Positions 47,033 through 56,165 of a DNA stretch of 64,000 bases are shown here, piece after piece. The notes beneath the pieces are model-generated. The model saw only the letters and a list, made by a program, of their open reading frames with translations. It was not told the DNA's origin and did no database searches. This DNA is from Mesorhizobium carmichaelinearum (lineage in GTDB: Bacteria > Pseudomonadota > Alphaproteobacteria > Rhizobiales > Rhizobiaceae). The stretch spans positions 248,001 through 312,000 of the forward strand of contig NZ_FZQR01000005.1 in NCBI RefSeq assembly GCF_900199455.1. Reading direction: 5' to 3'. Numbering within the stretch: position 1 is the stretch's first letter; every line of letters begins with the position of its first letter. The position numbers were made by a program, and so were the translations under genes.

Positions 47033-47940
47033 CGCTTGAAGGCGATGTCGAGCGCGCCGGCGCGGTGGGCCGAGCGCAGGAAGCCGGGCAGGGTGCGAAC
47101 AGGGTGATCCTGCGCCAGCGGTTCTTCCGGAAAGACGTCGCTGGCGGCGACGATGTGGCCGCTCTTCACCGCCGCCATCAGCGCCGGGAAATCGACGACG
47201 CCGGCGCGGCTGAGCAGGATGAAGGCGGCGCCCTTGCGCATGCTGGCAAAAGCGTCGGCGCCGAGAAAACCCTGGTTCTCGGAGGTCACCGAGGCGACGA
47301 CGAAGACGAAGTCGCTCTGCGTCAGCACCTCGTCGAGCGAGGCCGGTTCGACGCCATTGTCAATCAGGATCGATGGTGGCAGCCAGGGATCGAAGACTTT
47401 GGTGCGGGTGCGGAAACCCGTCAGCAGGCGGTTCAGCGCACGGCCAAGATCGCCGAAACCGATGATGCCGACATCGGCGCCGGACAAGAGCCGGGCCGTC
47501 AGGTTGCCGTCGCCGCCCCACAGCTCCTCGCCCTTGCGGAAGGCGAGGTCGGCGTCGACGATATTGCGGGCAAGGTTGAGCGCCATCGCAAGGCCAAGCT
47601 CGGCCACTGGCTCGGCAAAGACGAGACCGGTGGTGACGACATGGATGCCGCGCGCGAACAGCGTCTCGTAAGGCATGTTGTTGAGCAGGTTGGTCTCGAC
47701 ATTGAAGACGCAGCGTAGCGCTTTCATCTCAGCCAGCGTTTCCGGCGAGATAGGCGGCTGGCCGACAATGTAGCGGGCTTCCGCCAGCACATCGGCCGGC
47801 AGCTTGGCGACGCCATCGGGCGTGGTCTCGACGATGCGGTATTTCGCCTTGAAGCGCGCCAGCTGCGGCGGCGTGAAGATCAGCTCCAGCGAGCGCGGTT
47901 CCGGCGCGCTGATGACCAGCGGCAAATCCTTGTTTGGCAT
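46909..47940 (-). CDS. NAD-dependent D-2-hydroxyacid dehydrogenase family protein
   Basis: 343 residues. The NAD-binding motif is DVGIIGFGDLGRALNRLL (GxGxxG, about 165). Catalytic positions are seen in LSRAGVVDFPALMAAVKSGH (Arg), DVFPEEPL (Glu) and FLRSAHRAGAL (His). ATG 47940 is preceded by GGGAGGAA. It is divergent from the LacI regulator at 48143, so it is probably part of the same sugar regulon. The substrate is unknown. Its last 41 residues also appear on the ExoX-like protein. Confidence 0.9.
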   Translation of the reverse strand: MPNKDLPLVISAPEPRSLELIFTPPQLARFKAKYRIVETTPDGVAKLPADVLAEARYIVGQPPISPETLAEMKALRCVFNVETNLLNNMPYETLFARGIHVVTTGLVFAEPVAELGLAMALNLARNIVDADLAFRKGEELWGGDGNLTARLLSGADVGIIGFGDLGRALNRLLTGFRTRTKVFDPWLPPSILIDNGVEPASLDEVLTQSDFVFVVASVTSENQGFLGADAFASMRKGAAFILLSRAGVVDFPALMAAVKSGHIVAASDVFPEEPLAQDHPVRTLPGFLRSAHRAGALDIAFKRMGDMVLEDMDLIDRGLPPLRSKRAERETVSRMRSKPVDRN

Positions 47941-48058
47941 GACGATTCCTCCCGGCGCGACGCTGCCGCGCAATTTTGCTTTGCCCATATCGTTATCCCA
48001 AAACCGTTGTACAGTTTCGGGCGATATGCGGCTCGGCGGCTAAAATACCGCCGATGAA

Positions 48059-48088
48059 CCGATTTACAACTGCGAAAAATCGATTTAC
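48059..48088. promoter_or_regulatory. LacI-type operator in the divergent promoter
   Basis: AAATCGATTT (48077-48086) is a perfect palindrome with the CG centre typical of LacI operators. CGATTTAC occurs at 48060-48067 and again at 48081-48088. The same ten bases occur at 49301-49310 inside the binding-protein gene. Confidence 0.65.
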
Positions 48089-48142
48089 TCATTTCTGCAG
48101 CGGACGGAAAATGCCTCTGTCCGCGCCTCGGGAGGAGGAACA

Positions 48143-49204
48143 ATGGCGCATAGGCAGGACCAGCAGCGGCGTGCGTCGATCCACGACGTGGCCAGCCGTG
48201 CCGGCGTGTCGGCCGCCACCGTCTCCAAGGTCATGGCCGGCGTCACCACGGTCAAGCCCGAGAATGCGCAGCGCGTCCTGGATGCCATCGAACAGCTGGG
48301 CTACCGCGTCGATCCGCTAGCCTCGGACATGCGCCGGGCCAAGCGCCGCATCATCGGCGCCATCATGCCGGAATTCGAAAGCGAGTTCTTCGGCCAGATG
48401 GTCACCCAGCTCGAAAGCCTCGCCGAGCAGCGCGGCTATACGCTGGTGGCGGCGTCGAGCCGTGAATCGGAAGCGCGCGAAACGGAGATCCTGGCCCGCA
48501 TGCATGACTGGCGCGTCGCCGGCGTGGTGCTGGCGCCGGTGCGCAACGAGCATGGCCCGGCCGCCGCCTTCATGAAGGCGAACGGCATGACCGGCGTGCT
48601 GATCGACCGCGTGCTGTCCGACGACGCCTTCGACACCGTGTCGGCCGACAGTGCTGCCGCCAGCGCCGAGGTGGCGGCCCAACTGATCGGCAAGGGCCAC
48701 CGCCACATATTGGTCGTCGGCCTTGGCGAGCAGGCGGCGACGGTGCGCGCCCGCCTCGACGGGTTTCGCACCACCGCGCTGCACCTTGCGCCGGATGTGC
48801 GCATCGATGTCGTGCTTGCCGAAACCGATGTCGAGCCGCTCAGGGCACAGTTGCGCGACTATTTTGCAAAGGGCGAGCGCCCGACGGCGGTCTATTCGCT
48901 GTTCCTCAAGGGCACGCTGGTGGCGCTGTCGGAGTTCCGCCGCCGCGGCTGGCATTGTCCGAACGATATTTCGCTGGTCGGTTTCGACGATGCCGAATGG
49001 ATGCAGGTGACATGGCCGGCCATCGCCGCCGTGGTGCAGCCGGTGCGCCAGATCGCCGGCCACGCCATGGAAGCGCTGTTTGCCAGGATTGAAGGCGAGG
49101 AGGGGCCGCCGAGAGCGCGGCTCGAGCCTTGCCGGGTTTTGATGCGGGAATCCGTTGGCTCGCCAGGCAGCGGCCCGCATTCCGGGGGAGGAAACCGACA
49201 ATAG
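48143..49204 (+). CDS. LacI-family sugar regulator
   Basis: 353 residues. The helix-turn-helix and hinge are ASIHDVASRAGVSAATVSKV, MAGVTTVKPENAQRVLDAIE and QLGYRVDPLASDMR. The periplasmic-binding-like core follows: GAIMPEFESEFFGQMVTQLE, VAGVVLAPVRNEHG, LIDRVLSDDAFDTVSAD and ISLVGFDDAEWMQVTWP. GGGAGGAGG precedes the ATG. It should repress the rightward sugar operon and the divergent dehydrogenase through AAATCGATTT sites. Confidence 0.95.
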   Translation: MAHRQDQQRRASIHDVASRAGVSAATVSKVMAGVTTVKPENAQRVLDAIEQLGYRVDPLASDMRRAKRRIIGAIMPEFESEFFGQMVTQLESLAEQRGYTLVAASSRESEARETEILARMHDWRVAGVVLAPVRNEHGPAAAFMKANGMTGVLIDRVLSDDAFDTVSADSAAASAEVAAQLIGKGHRHILVVGLGEQAATVRARLDGFRTTALHLAPDVRIDVVLAETDVEPLRAQLRDYFAKGERPTAVYSLFLKGTLVALSEFRRRGWHCPNDISLVGFDDAEWMQVTWPAIAAVVQPVRQIAGHAMEALFARIEGEEGPPRARLEPCRVLMRESVGSPGSGPHSGGGNRQ

Positions 49205-49277
49205 CCCCCATTGTCGACAACCAAAGCTGCGCCTGGCCTCGGCTCGCGGCATCAGACATCAACTGGAGGAGAAACAA

Positions 49278-50267
49278 ATGACCTCGTTCATCCCGAAGAT
49301 AAATCGATTTACTCTGGCTTTTGGCGTCGCCATGGCGCTTTGCGCCGCGACTTCGGCCAAGGCCGACGATGCCGAATACGGCGTGCTGATGAAGACGCTG
49401 GCCAATCCGTTCTGGGGTGCGATGAGCCAGGGCGTGGAATCCGGCGCCAAGGGAGCCGGCGTGAAGATCTTCGAGCAGGCGGCCGAAAGCGACCAGGCGG
49501 CCGAGCCGCAGCTGAACCTCTGCAACACCATGCTGGAGCGCAAACCGGCGGCGATGATCACCGCCGCCATCAACTCCACCAACCTTCTGCCATGCCTGAA
49601 GGTGGCGCAGGAGGCCGGCGTCAAGATCGTCGACCTCGACAACAATCTCGACCAGGCGGTGCTCGACAAGGAAGGCATCAAGGTCACCTTCCACATCGGC
49701 TCCGACAACAATGCCGCCGGCGCGCAAGGCGCCGAATATCTCGTCTCCAAGCTCGGCAAGGACGCCAAGGGTCCGGTGCTGGTGATCGAGGGCCTGTCGG
49801 GCAACATCACCGGCGAGAAGCGCGCCAAGGGCTTTGCCGACAAGTTGAAGGAACTGGCGCCCGGTCTCGAAATCGTCGCCTCGCTGCCGGGTGACTGGGA
49901 TCGCGGCAAGGCGGCCTCGATCGCCACCGACACGCTGACCGCGCATCCCGACCTCGTCGCCATCTTCTGCGCCAATGACTGCATGGCGCTGGGTGCCGTG
50001 GAATCCGTCTACGCCGCCGGCAAGGGTCCGCAGGTGACGATCATCGGCGTCGACGGCAATTCCGATGCCGTGAAGTCGATCAAGGAAGGCCGCTTGAATG
50101 CGTCCGTCGCGCAGCTGCCCTACCTCGTCGGCAAGCAGGCGGTCGAAAACGTCAAGAAGGCGCTGGCCGGCGAAAAGGTCGAGGACAGCATCGCCGTGCC
50201 GACCCTGGTGCTGACCAAAGAGGTCATCGACGCCGGCAAGGAGCCGATGTTGGAATATGTGAAGTAG
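49278..50267 (+). CDS. Allose-like sugar ABC binding protein (AlsB-like), operon 3
   Basis: 329 residues. Signal peptide MTSFIPKINRFTLAFGVAMA, ending SAKADDA. The mature part has EYGVLMKTLANPFWGAMSQG, PAAMITAAINSTNLLPCLKV, VIEGLSGNITGEKRAKGFAD, LPGDWDRGKAASIATDTLTA and IFCANDCMALGAVE, a pattern close to D-allose-binding AlsB. GGAGGA precedes ATG 49278. The second LacI-type operator (49301-49310) is within its codons 8-11. Together with the 3-epimerase-like gene the likely ligand is D-allose, D-psicose or a related rare hexose. Confidence 0.92.
   Translation: MTSFIPKINRFTLAFGVAMALCAATSAKADDAEYGVLMKTLANPFWGAMSQGVESGAKGAGVKIFEQAAESDQAAEPQLNLCNTMLERKPAAMITAAINSTNLLPCLKVAQEAGVKIVDLDNNLDQAVLDKEGIKVTFHIGSDNNAAGAQGAEYLVSKLGKDAKGPVLVIEGLSGNITGEKRAKGFADKLKELAPGLEIVASLPGDWDRGKAASIATDTLTAHPDLVAIFCANDCMALGAVESVYAAGKGPQVTIIGVDGNSDAVKSIKEGRLNASVAQLPYLVGKQAVENVKKALAGEKVEDSIAVPTLVLTKEVIDAGKEPMLEYVK
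49301..49310. promoter_or_regulatory. Second LacI-type operator, inside the binding-protein gene
   Basis: AAATCGATTT, identical to 48077-48086 and also followed by ACTC. At codons 8-11 it could act as a roadblock or allow looping with the upstream operator 1.2 kb away. Confidence 0.55.
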
Positions 50268-50276
50268 CTTTGGGGA

Positions 50277-50417
50277 AGTAGTGAGTAGTGAGTAGTGAGT
50301 AGTGAGTAGTGAGTGGTGAGTGGTGAGTGATGAATTGCGACTCTGAGGCTGTGTCCTCATTGCTCCAGCCACGCTACTCACTGCTCCCACTCACTACACC
50401 CTACTCACTACTCACTA
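50277..50417. repeat. Heptamer array in inverted orientation after the binding-protein gene
   Basis: On the left GTAGTGA (with GTGGTGA variants) is repeated about eight times (50277-50332). On the right the reverse complement TCACTAC is repeated (50373-50417). The two arrays can fold into a long hairpin between the binding-protein stop and the permease start. The heptamer is a simple repeat seen in other Mesorhizobium intergenic regions, as far as I recall. Confidence 0.85.
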
Positions 50418-50435
50418 ATTTGATTGGTGGAACAA

Positions 50436-51428
50436 ATGGCTTCTGAAACAGCCCAGCCAGGCTTCTGGTCCCGGGTGCAGCGCGCATCCGTCGAACGGCT
50501 TCATATCAGGCTGGAATCGCTGCTGGTGCTGGTGGCGCTCAGCGCCGTCATGGCGGTGCTGTCGCCCTATTTCCTGTCGCTGAGCAACTTCCTCAACATC
50601 CTGCTGGCGACGTCGACGATCGGCGTGCTGGCGATCGCCGCCACCTTCGTCATCGGCTCGGGTGGGCTTGATCTGTCGCTGGGCTCGGTCATGGGGTTGT
50701 CCGGCGTCGCCGGCGCCTTCGTCGCGGTCAATCTCGGTTGGTGGTCGCCGCTGGCGGTTCTCGCCTGCATCCTCGCCGGCGGCATTGCCGGCTACATCAA
50801 CGGGCAGTTGGTCACCCGCGCCTTCGTGCCGGCCTTCATCGTCACGCTCGGCATGCTGGGCCTGGCGCGCGGGCTGGCGCTGGTCATCTCGCAGGGCAGG
50901 GCGATCTATGGCCTGCCGCCCGAAATCGTCTATATCGGCCAGGGCCGTCCGTTCGGCGTGCCGATGCCGGTCATTCTGCTGGTGCTGACGGCCATCGTCG
51001 CCCACTGCCTGCTTGCCTATACGCGCTTTGGCCGCCACACGCTGGCGCTGGGCGACAGCGAGGGTGCGGCGCGCGCCGCCGGCATCCGCGTCGAGCATCA
51101 CCGCCGCATCATCTACACGCTGTCGGGTGCGCTCGCCGGTCTCGCCGGCCTGCTGTTCACCGCCCGCGTCAACGCCGGCGACCCGACCGCTGGCATCAAT
51201 TACGAGCTCACCGCCATTACGGCCGCGATCATCGGCGGCACCAATCTGTTCGGCGGCCGCGCCTCGATCCTCGGCACCATGATCGGCGCGCTGATCATGG
51301 GCGTCCTGCAGAACGGGCTGACGCTGCTCGCCGTGCAATCCTACTACCAGCAGATGGCTATCGGCGCCGTGCTGATCCTGGCGGTGTTCATCGACCAGTA
51401 CCAGGTCAGGAAGGAGTCACGCGTATGA
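50436..51428 (+). CDS. Sugar ABC transporter permease (RbsC/AlsC-like), operon 3
   Basis: 330 residues from ATG 50436 (GGTGGA six bases upstream; in-frame TTG and GTG lie up to 12 nt earlier). Family motifs: ATFVIGSGGLDLSLGSVMGL, PAFIVTLGMLGLARGLALVI, HTLALGDSEGAARAAGIRVE and IIGGTNLFGGRASILGT. The usual GMT before the GGID loop is AAT, and Ile is replaced by Leu (GGLDLS). Overlaps the ATPase start by 4 nt. Confidence 0.93.
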   Translation: MASETAQPGFWSRVQRASVERLHIRLESLLVLVALSAVMAVLSPYFLSLSNFLNILLATSTIGVLAIAATFVIGSGGLDLSLGSVMGLSGVAGAFVAVNLGWWSPLAVLACILAGGIAGYINGQLVTRAFVPAFIVTLGMLGLARGLALVISQGRAIYGLPPEIVYIGQGRPFGVPMPVILLVLTAIVAHCLLAYTRFGRHTLALGDSEGAARAAGIRVEHHRRIIYTLSGALAGLAGLLFTARVNAGDPTAGINYELTAITAAIIGGTNLFGGRASILGTMIGALIMGVLQNGLTLLAVQSYYQQMAIGAVLILAVFIDQYQVRKESRV

Positions 51429-52201
51429 CGCTCCTTGTCCTCAACGGTATCCGCAAAAGCTTCGGCGCGGTCGACGTGCTGCATGGCGTCGACCTCTCGG
51501 TCGAGGCCGGCGAGGTGATCGGCCTGGTCGGCGACAATGGCGCCGGCAAGTCGACGCTGATGAAGACCATCACCGGCATCTATCGCGCCGATTCCGGCTC
51601 CATCCAGCTCGACGGCAAAGACATCCTGCCGCTCGATCCCGGCCAGCGGCGCCAGCTTGGTATCGAGATGATCTACCAGGACCTGTCGCTGGCCAAGCAG
51701 CAGGACGTGGCCGCCAACATCTTCCTCGGCCGCGAGCCGGTGAAAAAGCTGTTCGGCCTGTTTCCGTGGTTTGTCGACAAGGCCGAGATGGACCGCCAGG
51801 CAGCAAGAATGATCGAGCGGCTCGGCGCGCATCTGCCCTCGATCAACCGCTCGGTCGGCTCGTTCTCGGGCGGCCAGCAGCAGACGGTGGCGATCGCGCG
51901 AGCGCTCACCTTCAACCCCAAGCTGGTCATCATGGACGAGCCGACTGCGGCGCTTGCCGTGCGCGAGGTGCAGAGCGTGCTCGACCTGATCCGCCGGCTG
52001 AGGTCGGAAGGCATCGCCGTCATCCTGATCTCGCACCGGCTGAACGACGTGCTGGCGGTCACCGACCGCATCGTCGTGCTGCGCCACGGCCGCGCCGAGG
52101 CCAATCTGGTCACGGCCAGGACCAACATGAATGAAGTCGTCGGCCGCATTGTCGGTGGCGGCGACACCAGCGCCGCGGCGGCGCACGAACAGAGAGGCTG
52201 A
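51425..52201 (+). CDS. Sugar ABC transporter ATPase with a single ABC domain, operon 3
   Basis: 258 residues, half the length of the ATPases in operons 1 and 2. Walker A GDNGAGKST, Q-loop MIYQDLSLA, signature FSGGQQQTVAIARAL, Walker B KLVIMDEPTAAL and H-loop LISHRLNDVL are all intact. It presumably dimerises, as in the XylG/FrcA-like single-domain systems of rhizobia. ATGA overlap with the permease. Confidence 0.94.
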   Translation: MTLLVLNGIRKSFGAVDVLHGVDLSVEAGEVIGLVGDNGAGKSTLMKTITGIYRADSGSIQLDGKDILPLDPGQRRQLGIEMIYQDLSLAKQQDVAANIFLGREPVKKLFGLFPWFVDKAEMDRQAARMIERLGAHLPSINRSVGSFSGGQQQTVAIARALTFNPKLVIMDEPTAALAVREVQSVLDLIRRLRSEGIAVILISHRLNDVLAVTDRIVVLRHGRAEANLVTARTNMNEVVGRIVGGGDTSAAAAHEQRG

Positions 52202-52202
52202 G

Positions 52203-53057
52203 ATGAACACCTTTGGACTGCACACTTTCGCCATTGCCCCGGTCTGGGACCTCGACCTGATCGAGCCGCAGATGGAGCGGCTGAAGGGGCTCGGCATCGG
52301 CCTGCTCGAAATCCCGTTGCTGCGTCCGGAAGAGATCGACACTCTGCGCACGCGGGCTTTCGCTAAGCGGTGGAATATCGAGCTTATTCCATCGCTTGGC
52401 CTGCCGGCTTCACTCGACGTGGTGGCGCGGCCGGACGAGGCGCTGGCCTTCCTCGAGCCGGCCTTCGGCGTCTGTGAAGCGGTGGGCAGTGGGGCGCTGG
52501 GCGGCGTCACCTATGGCACGATCGGCAAGACATCAGGACGGGCGCCAACGGAAGACGAGATCGACGGCATGTGCCGCTTCCTGGTGCGCGCGGCCAAGGC
52601 CGCCAAGGCGCATGGGCTGAAGCTCGGCATCGAGCCCTGCAACCGCTACGAGACGCATCTGATCAACCGCGGCATCGACGCGACGCGCATCATCGAACGC
52701 GTCGGCGCCGACAACATCTTCATCCATCTCGACACCTATCACATGCACATCGAAGAGGAGAGTTTCGAGGCCGGCTTCCGCGCGGCGGCGCCCTATCTCG
52801 GCTATGTCCATGTCTCGGAAGCCAATCGCGGCGTGCCGGGACGCGGCATGCTCAACTGGGCGGCCTGCATGAAGGCCATCGCCGATATCGGCTACACCGG
52901 CGCCATCACGCTCGAAAGCATGAACCATGTCGATGTCGACATCGCCGGCGGCCTCGCCGTGTGGCGGCCGGTGGCGGAGAATCCGGATGATGTGATCGGT
53001 GTAGGGTTACCGTTCCTGCGCGAGGAAGCGAGGAAGGCGGGGCTGCAATTGGGGTGA
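52203..53057 (+). CDS. Sugar isomerase/epimerase of the ketose 3-epimerase (DTEase/DPEase) type
   Basis: 284-residue TIM barrel. The metal and catalytic residues fit D-tagatose/D-psicose 3-epimerases: LGIEPCNRYETHLINR (first Glu, near 155), IHLDTYHMHIEEESF (Asp/His, near 185), YVHVSEANRGVPGRG (His and Arg, near 215) and ITLESMNH (second Glu, near 245). It would interconvert the imported rare ketose at C3. It starts 1 nt after the ATPase stop and ends the operon. Confidence 0.9.
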   Translation: MNTFGLHTFAIAPVWDLDLIEPQMERLKGLGIGLLEIPLLRPEEIDTLRTRAFAKRWNIELIPSLGLPASLDVVARPDEALAFLEPAFGVCEAVGSGALGGVTYGTIGKTSGRAPTEDEIDGMCRFLVRAAKAAKAHGLKLGIEPCNRYETHLINRGIDATRIIERVGADNIFIHLDTYHMHIEEESFEAGFRAAAPYLGYVHVSEANRGVPGRGMLNWAACMKAIADIGYTGAITLESMNHVDVDIAGGLAVWRPVAENPDDVIGVGLPFLREEARKAGLQLG

Positions 53058-53074
53058 GGGGTGGAAGGCTGGGG

Positions 53075-53251
53075 TTCCTCGCCCCGCAAAGCGGGGGAGA
53101 GGTGGCCGCGAAGCGGCCGGAGAGGGGGCTTCGTAGGGCGCCTGCTTAAGAGGTCGATAGGGCTTCATTTGGCAACGTCTGCGCCATTCCCCCTCTCCGT
53201 CTCGGCTTCGCCGAGCCACCTTTCCCCCATTTCATGGGGGCGAGGAACCTA
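53075..53251. repeat. Palindromic intergenic repeat, family C
   Basis: The outer arms GGTTCCTCGCCCC and GGGGCGAGGAACC mirror each other over 175 bp, with inner GGGGGAGAGGTGGC / CCACCTTTCCCCC and GAGAGGGGG / CCCCCTCTCC pairs and several small hairpins. Single copy in this window. A further hairpin, CTTCCCTTCTCC with GGAGAAGGGAG (53288-53318), follows. No gene is seen between 53058 and 53361. Confidence 0.85.
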
Positions 53252-53361
53252 GATCCTGCGGGGCCTGCACCCAAAGAAAAAACTGGCGCTTCCCTTCTCC
53301 CAGGGAAAGGAGAAGGGAGGACGCCTCTGCCTTTGATGGCGGGAAGAGAGTGGGAGGACCC

Positions 53362-54570
53362 TCACGCCATTCCGGGCTCCCGCCGCGGTCTCAAATGGCG
53401 CATCTTGCGACCGATGATCATCAGCTGCCGCGCCGTGTTGTTGCGCAGGCGCCGCACGCGCCATTCCAGCCCGGTTTCGGTGGTGATCTGCTTGGCGTAG
53501 ACGCTTACACGCATACCTTCCTCATCGGAGGCCACCTTGACCGGGTCGTCATAAAAAGCGCCGATCTTGTCAGCCGCCATGCCTGGTGTTTCGAGCCAGC
53601 GCGGAATGTGAACCGAATGGAGTTGATCGACATCGATCATGACCCGCCCGATGCCGACGCCCGGCGTCGGGCATGTCGTCACGAATGCATCGCCAATGAA
53701 GACGACCCCGTCGCGACGATGGCCTTGCGTCGTGGTCAGATTGACCTGCCTGACTTCGACGGGACTCGCCACTTCGAAATTGCCGCACTGCGCCGATATT
53801 TCGGGCATCAGTTCGCAAAGCATCTTTTGCGGATCGGCGCGGAAATCCCGCGTCCATTGTTCGGCGACGGTGCGATAGACGAACATGTTCGCCCGCATCC
53901 TGTCGCCGATGGGAAAGACGGTGAGATAGGCGACGCGATCCGAGGCCCGCTTGCCATAGCAGGTGACGGCGCGATAGGTGCAATCACGCGGCGCAACGGC
54001 GAGGTCAAATCCCATCGACAGCGAATGCGCCTTCGACAGTTCGATGCGCTCGACGCCGATGGCGCGCCGCACCAATTCGCTATAGCCGGTGGCCACCACC
54101 AGCAGGCGGGCATTGATGACGGTGCCGTCGGCCAACACAAGCCGCTGCCGGTCCGGTCCGGTCGAGACCTCGGTTACCTTGCCAACCGTTAGCGGTACCT
54201 GCGACGGCAAGGCATCGCGCAGGCCATTGATCAGCGCGCCGTAGGAAAATGCGTATTCCCACTTCTTTTCACGCGCGAAGAATTGACCGAGGCGGAAGAC
54301 ATCGACGTCGGTAAACGGGGTGACGAGAGGCATGACCATCTTGTCGAGACCGAGCTTCTCGAACAGTTGCATCTGGTTCGCGCCGATCTTCTCGGCCCGG
54401 AACTCGTCGTGATGGACGCGGTGCGGGTCGATCAGCGTCACCTTGCGGCCGGCGTTTCCCAACACCGTTGCCAAGGTGGTGCCAGCCATTCCGGCGCCAA
54501 TGATCGCCACGTCGACTTCAGCCGGGGCAGGCTCAGCGGGGGTCATGTCACTGCCCTTTCTGCTGGTCAT
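53362..54570 (-). CDS. FAD-dependent oxidoreductase / monooxygenase-like protein
   Basis: 402 residues. The FAD-binding Rossmann motif is VDVAIIGAGMAGTTLATVLG (about 20-40). LLVVATGYSELVRRAIG and VVFIGDAFVTTCPTPGVGIG (the GD motif, near 300) follow. This is the PHBH-type flavoprotein architecture, with the substrate unidentified. GGAGAG five bases upstream supports ATG 54570. It stands alone, leftward, between the sugar operon and the polysaccharide genes. A hydroxylase or a carotenoid/quinone-modifying role are both possible. Confidence 0.85.
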   Translation of the reverse strand: MTSRKGSDMTPAEPAPAEVDVAIIGAGMAGTTLATVLGNAGRKVTLIDPHRVHHDEFRAEKIGANQMQLFEKLGLDKMVMPLVTPFTDVDVFRLGQFFAREKKWEYAFSYGALINGLRDALPSQVPLTVGKVTEVSTGPDRQRLVLADGTVINARLLVVATGYSELVRRAIGVERIELSKAHSLSMGFDLAVAPRDCTYRAVTCYGKRASDRVAYLTVFPIGDRMRANMFVYRTVAEQWTRDFRADPQKMLCELMPEISAQCGNFEVASPVEVRQVNLTTTQGHRRDGVVFIGDAFVTTCPTPGVGIGRVMIDVDQLHSVHIPRWLETPGMAADKIGAFYDDPVKVASDEEGMRVSVYAKQITTETGLEWRVRRLRNNTARQLMIIGRKMRHLRPRREPGMA

Positions 54571-54665
54571 TGTTTCTCTCCACAATCTGTGGTGGAAAAT
54601 ATCTTCCAGCCCTTTATCAACCTCAAGCAACCCATGCGCGTGCCCGGTAGTAACACTTGTTTACC

Positions 54666-56165
54666 TTAACGGCGGACCTGTTGTTTCCAGCGCGGCGCGA
54701 TCGCCGAGCCATCGATGAATTCCAGGCCGCCCGCCTCGTTGAGCGTGTGCAGCTTGCGCCCATTCCATAGCGCGCCAGGAGTTAAGATGGTCTCGACGAC
54801 CTGCTCCATGCCGTTCAAATCAAGGTGAGCGACGCGTGCGATGCCAAGGGCGGCGCCATAACTCCTGCGGCAATCCTGCACCGGACGCAGCAATTGGCCG
54901 TTGCGTTCGACCATGCGGCCGGCCGGCCGCGCCGAGGCGATGTCGACCAATACGGGATTTTTGGGATGCGGCGTCCACGGTCCGCGAAAATCCGGCGCCG
55001 ACCACAGATGCAGCGCGTCGGAGAAGGCGCCGCCGCGGTCGCGGACGGTGGCGAACAGCCACCAGCGTCCGCCATGCTCGACCAGAGTGGCGTCGCTGGC
55101 GACGATGTCGGACAAGAGCGTCGCTTCCTTGACCCATCCGCCGGGGAAGGCGGTGGCGCGGTAGAGATCGACGGTGCGGTTGGCGCAGCTTTCGGGCACC
55201 ATCCAGACCTCGCCGTCGCGCTCGAAGACGAAGGGGTAGGAGAGGTGATAGGGTAGGTCGAGCACCGGCTCGGGACGTCCGATCGGCCCCGCCGGACCGA
55301 AGGGCACCGCGGAGATGATGGCCCGGCCCAGACGGTGGATATAATCCTCGACGAACAGCGTCACCTGTCCCTGGTACAGGATCGGGAACGGATCGGCGTA
55401 GAAGCGGCTGCCGTCGTCGGGCAGCTCCTGCCAGCCCGATGCCGGATGCGCGCGCAGATCGAACAGGTCGCGGCCATTGGTCTGGCGCCAGCCGACCTTC
55501 CAGTGCGGGGCGTTGTAGCAGAGGTGGTAGATCTTCTGGACGACGCGCCGCGCCAGCGCCTTGCCCGCCCTGATGCCGAGCTTGGTGGGCGAGGGTATCT
55601 GCGGCGAGGCACCGACCTGCGTCGGTTCGGGCAGGACGGGCAGGGCCGGCGCCGCGCCGGTCACTGCCGCGAGGATCAGGCTTGCGGTGCGCGCCAGCAT
55701 GTCCTGGAAGGCGGCCAGCGCGATGCCGCCATATTCGGTGCCCAGGCGTCCCTCGGCGACGGTGGCGCCGTTCTCCTCGATGCGGGCAATCGGCGTGCGG
55801 CCGTCGAGGATCAGCGCCAGCAAGGCCGCTTCGCCGGCAGCGCCATCATAGGTGACGCGCCAGACGCGTGTTACTTCCAGGCTCAAATCGCCGCAGAGGT
55901 CGATCACCAGATCAGGAGAGGCGGACGGCTGCGTGCGGTAGGGCGCCAGCGCCGACAGCGGCAGGCGCTTGGCCAGCCCGTCCGCCGGCAGGCCATGGAG
56001 GACCGTTTCAAGCTGAAACAAAGCCGCGACGCTGCCTGGAACGCCGTCCCCGGCCGGCCTGGCGTCGACTGACACCTCGACCTGCGCCAGTGCCGCCAGG
56101 CACTGCAGCAACAGCAGGTGAAAAGCACGGACGCACTCGCTGTCCAAGCGCAGGCTCACCTGCAT
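54666..56165 (-). CDS. Glucosamine inositolphosphorylceramide transferase-like (GINT1-like) protein
   Basis: 499 residues. The N-terminal ~200 resemble a formyltransferase-like/unknown domain (VIDLCGDLSLEVTRVWRVTY, EYGGIALAAFQDMLARTASL). The C-terminal ~280 form a five-bladed beta-propeller-like region: WQELPDDGSRFYADPFPILY, FVEDYIHRLGRAIISAVPFG, LSYPFVFERDGEVWMVPESC and RPVQDCRRSYGAALGIARVA. This matches the bacterial proteins related to plant GINT1, often found in polysaccharide clusters. It probably adds a sugar or modifies a surface glycan; the reaction is not known. Confidence 0.78.
   Translation of the reverse strand: MQVSLRLDSECVRAFHLLLLQCLAALAQVEVSVDARPAGDGVPGSVAALFQLETVLHGLPADGLAKRLPLSALAPYRTQPSASPDLVIDLCGDLSLEVTRVWRVTYDGAAGEAALLALILDGRTPIARIEENGATVAEGRLGTEYGGIALAAFQDMLARTASLILAAVTGAAPALPVLPEPTQVGASPQIPSPTKLGIRAGKALARRVVQKIYHLCYNAPHWKVGWRQTNGRDLFDLRAHPASGWQELPDDGSRFYADPFPILYQGQVTLFVEDYIHRLGRAIISAVPFGPAGPIGRPEPVLDLPYHLSYPFVFERDGEVWMVPESCANRTVDLYRATAFPGGWVKEATLLSDIVASDATLVEHGGRWWLFATVRDRGGAFSDALHLWSAPDFRGPWTPHPKNPVLVDIASARPAGRMVERNGQLLRPVQDCRRSYGAALGIARVAHLDLNGMEQVVETILTPGALWNGRKLHTLNEAGGLEFIDGSAIAPRWKQQVRR

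Noticed and set aside
50277..50417. Heptamer array as a CRISPR or integration site
   Set aside because: Units are contiguous without spacers, and no cas or integrase genes are near.
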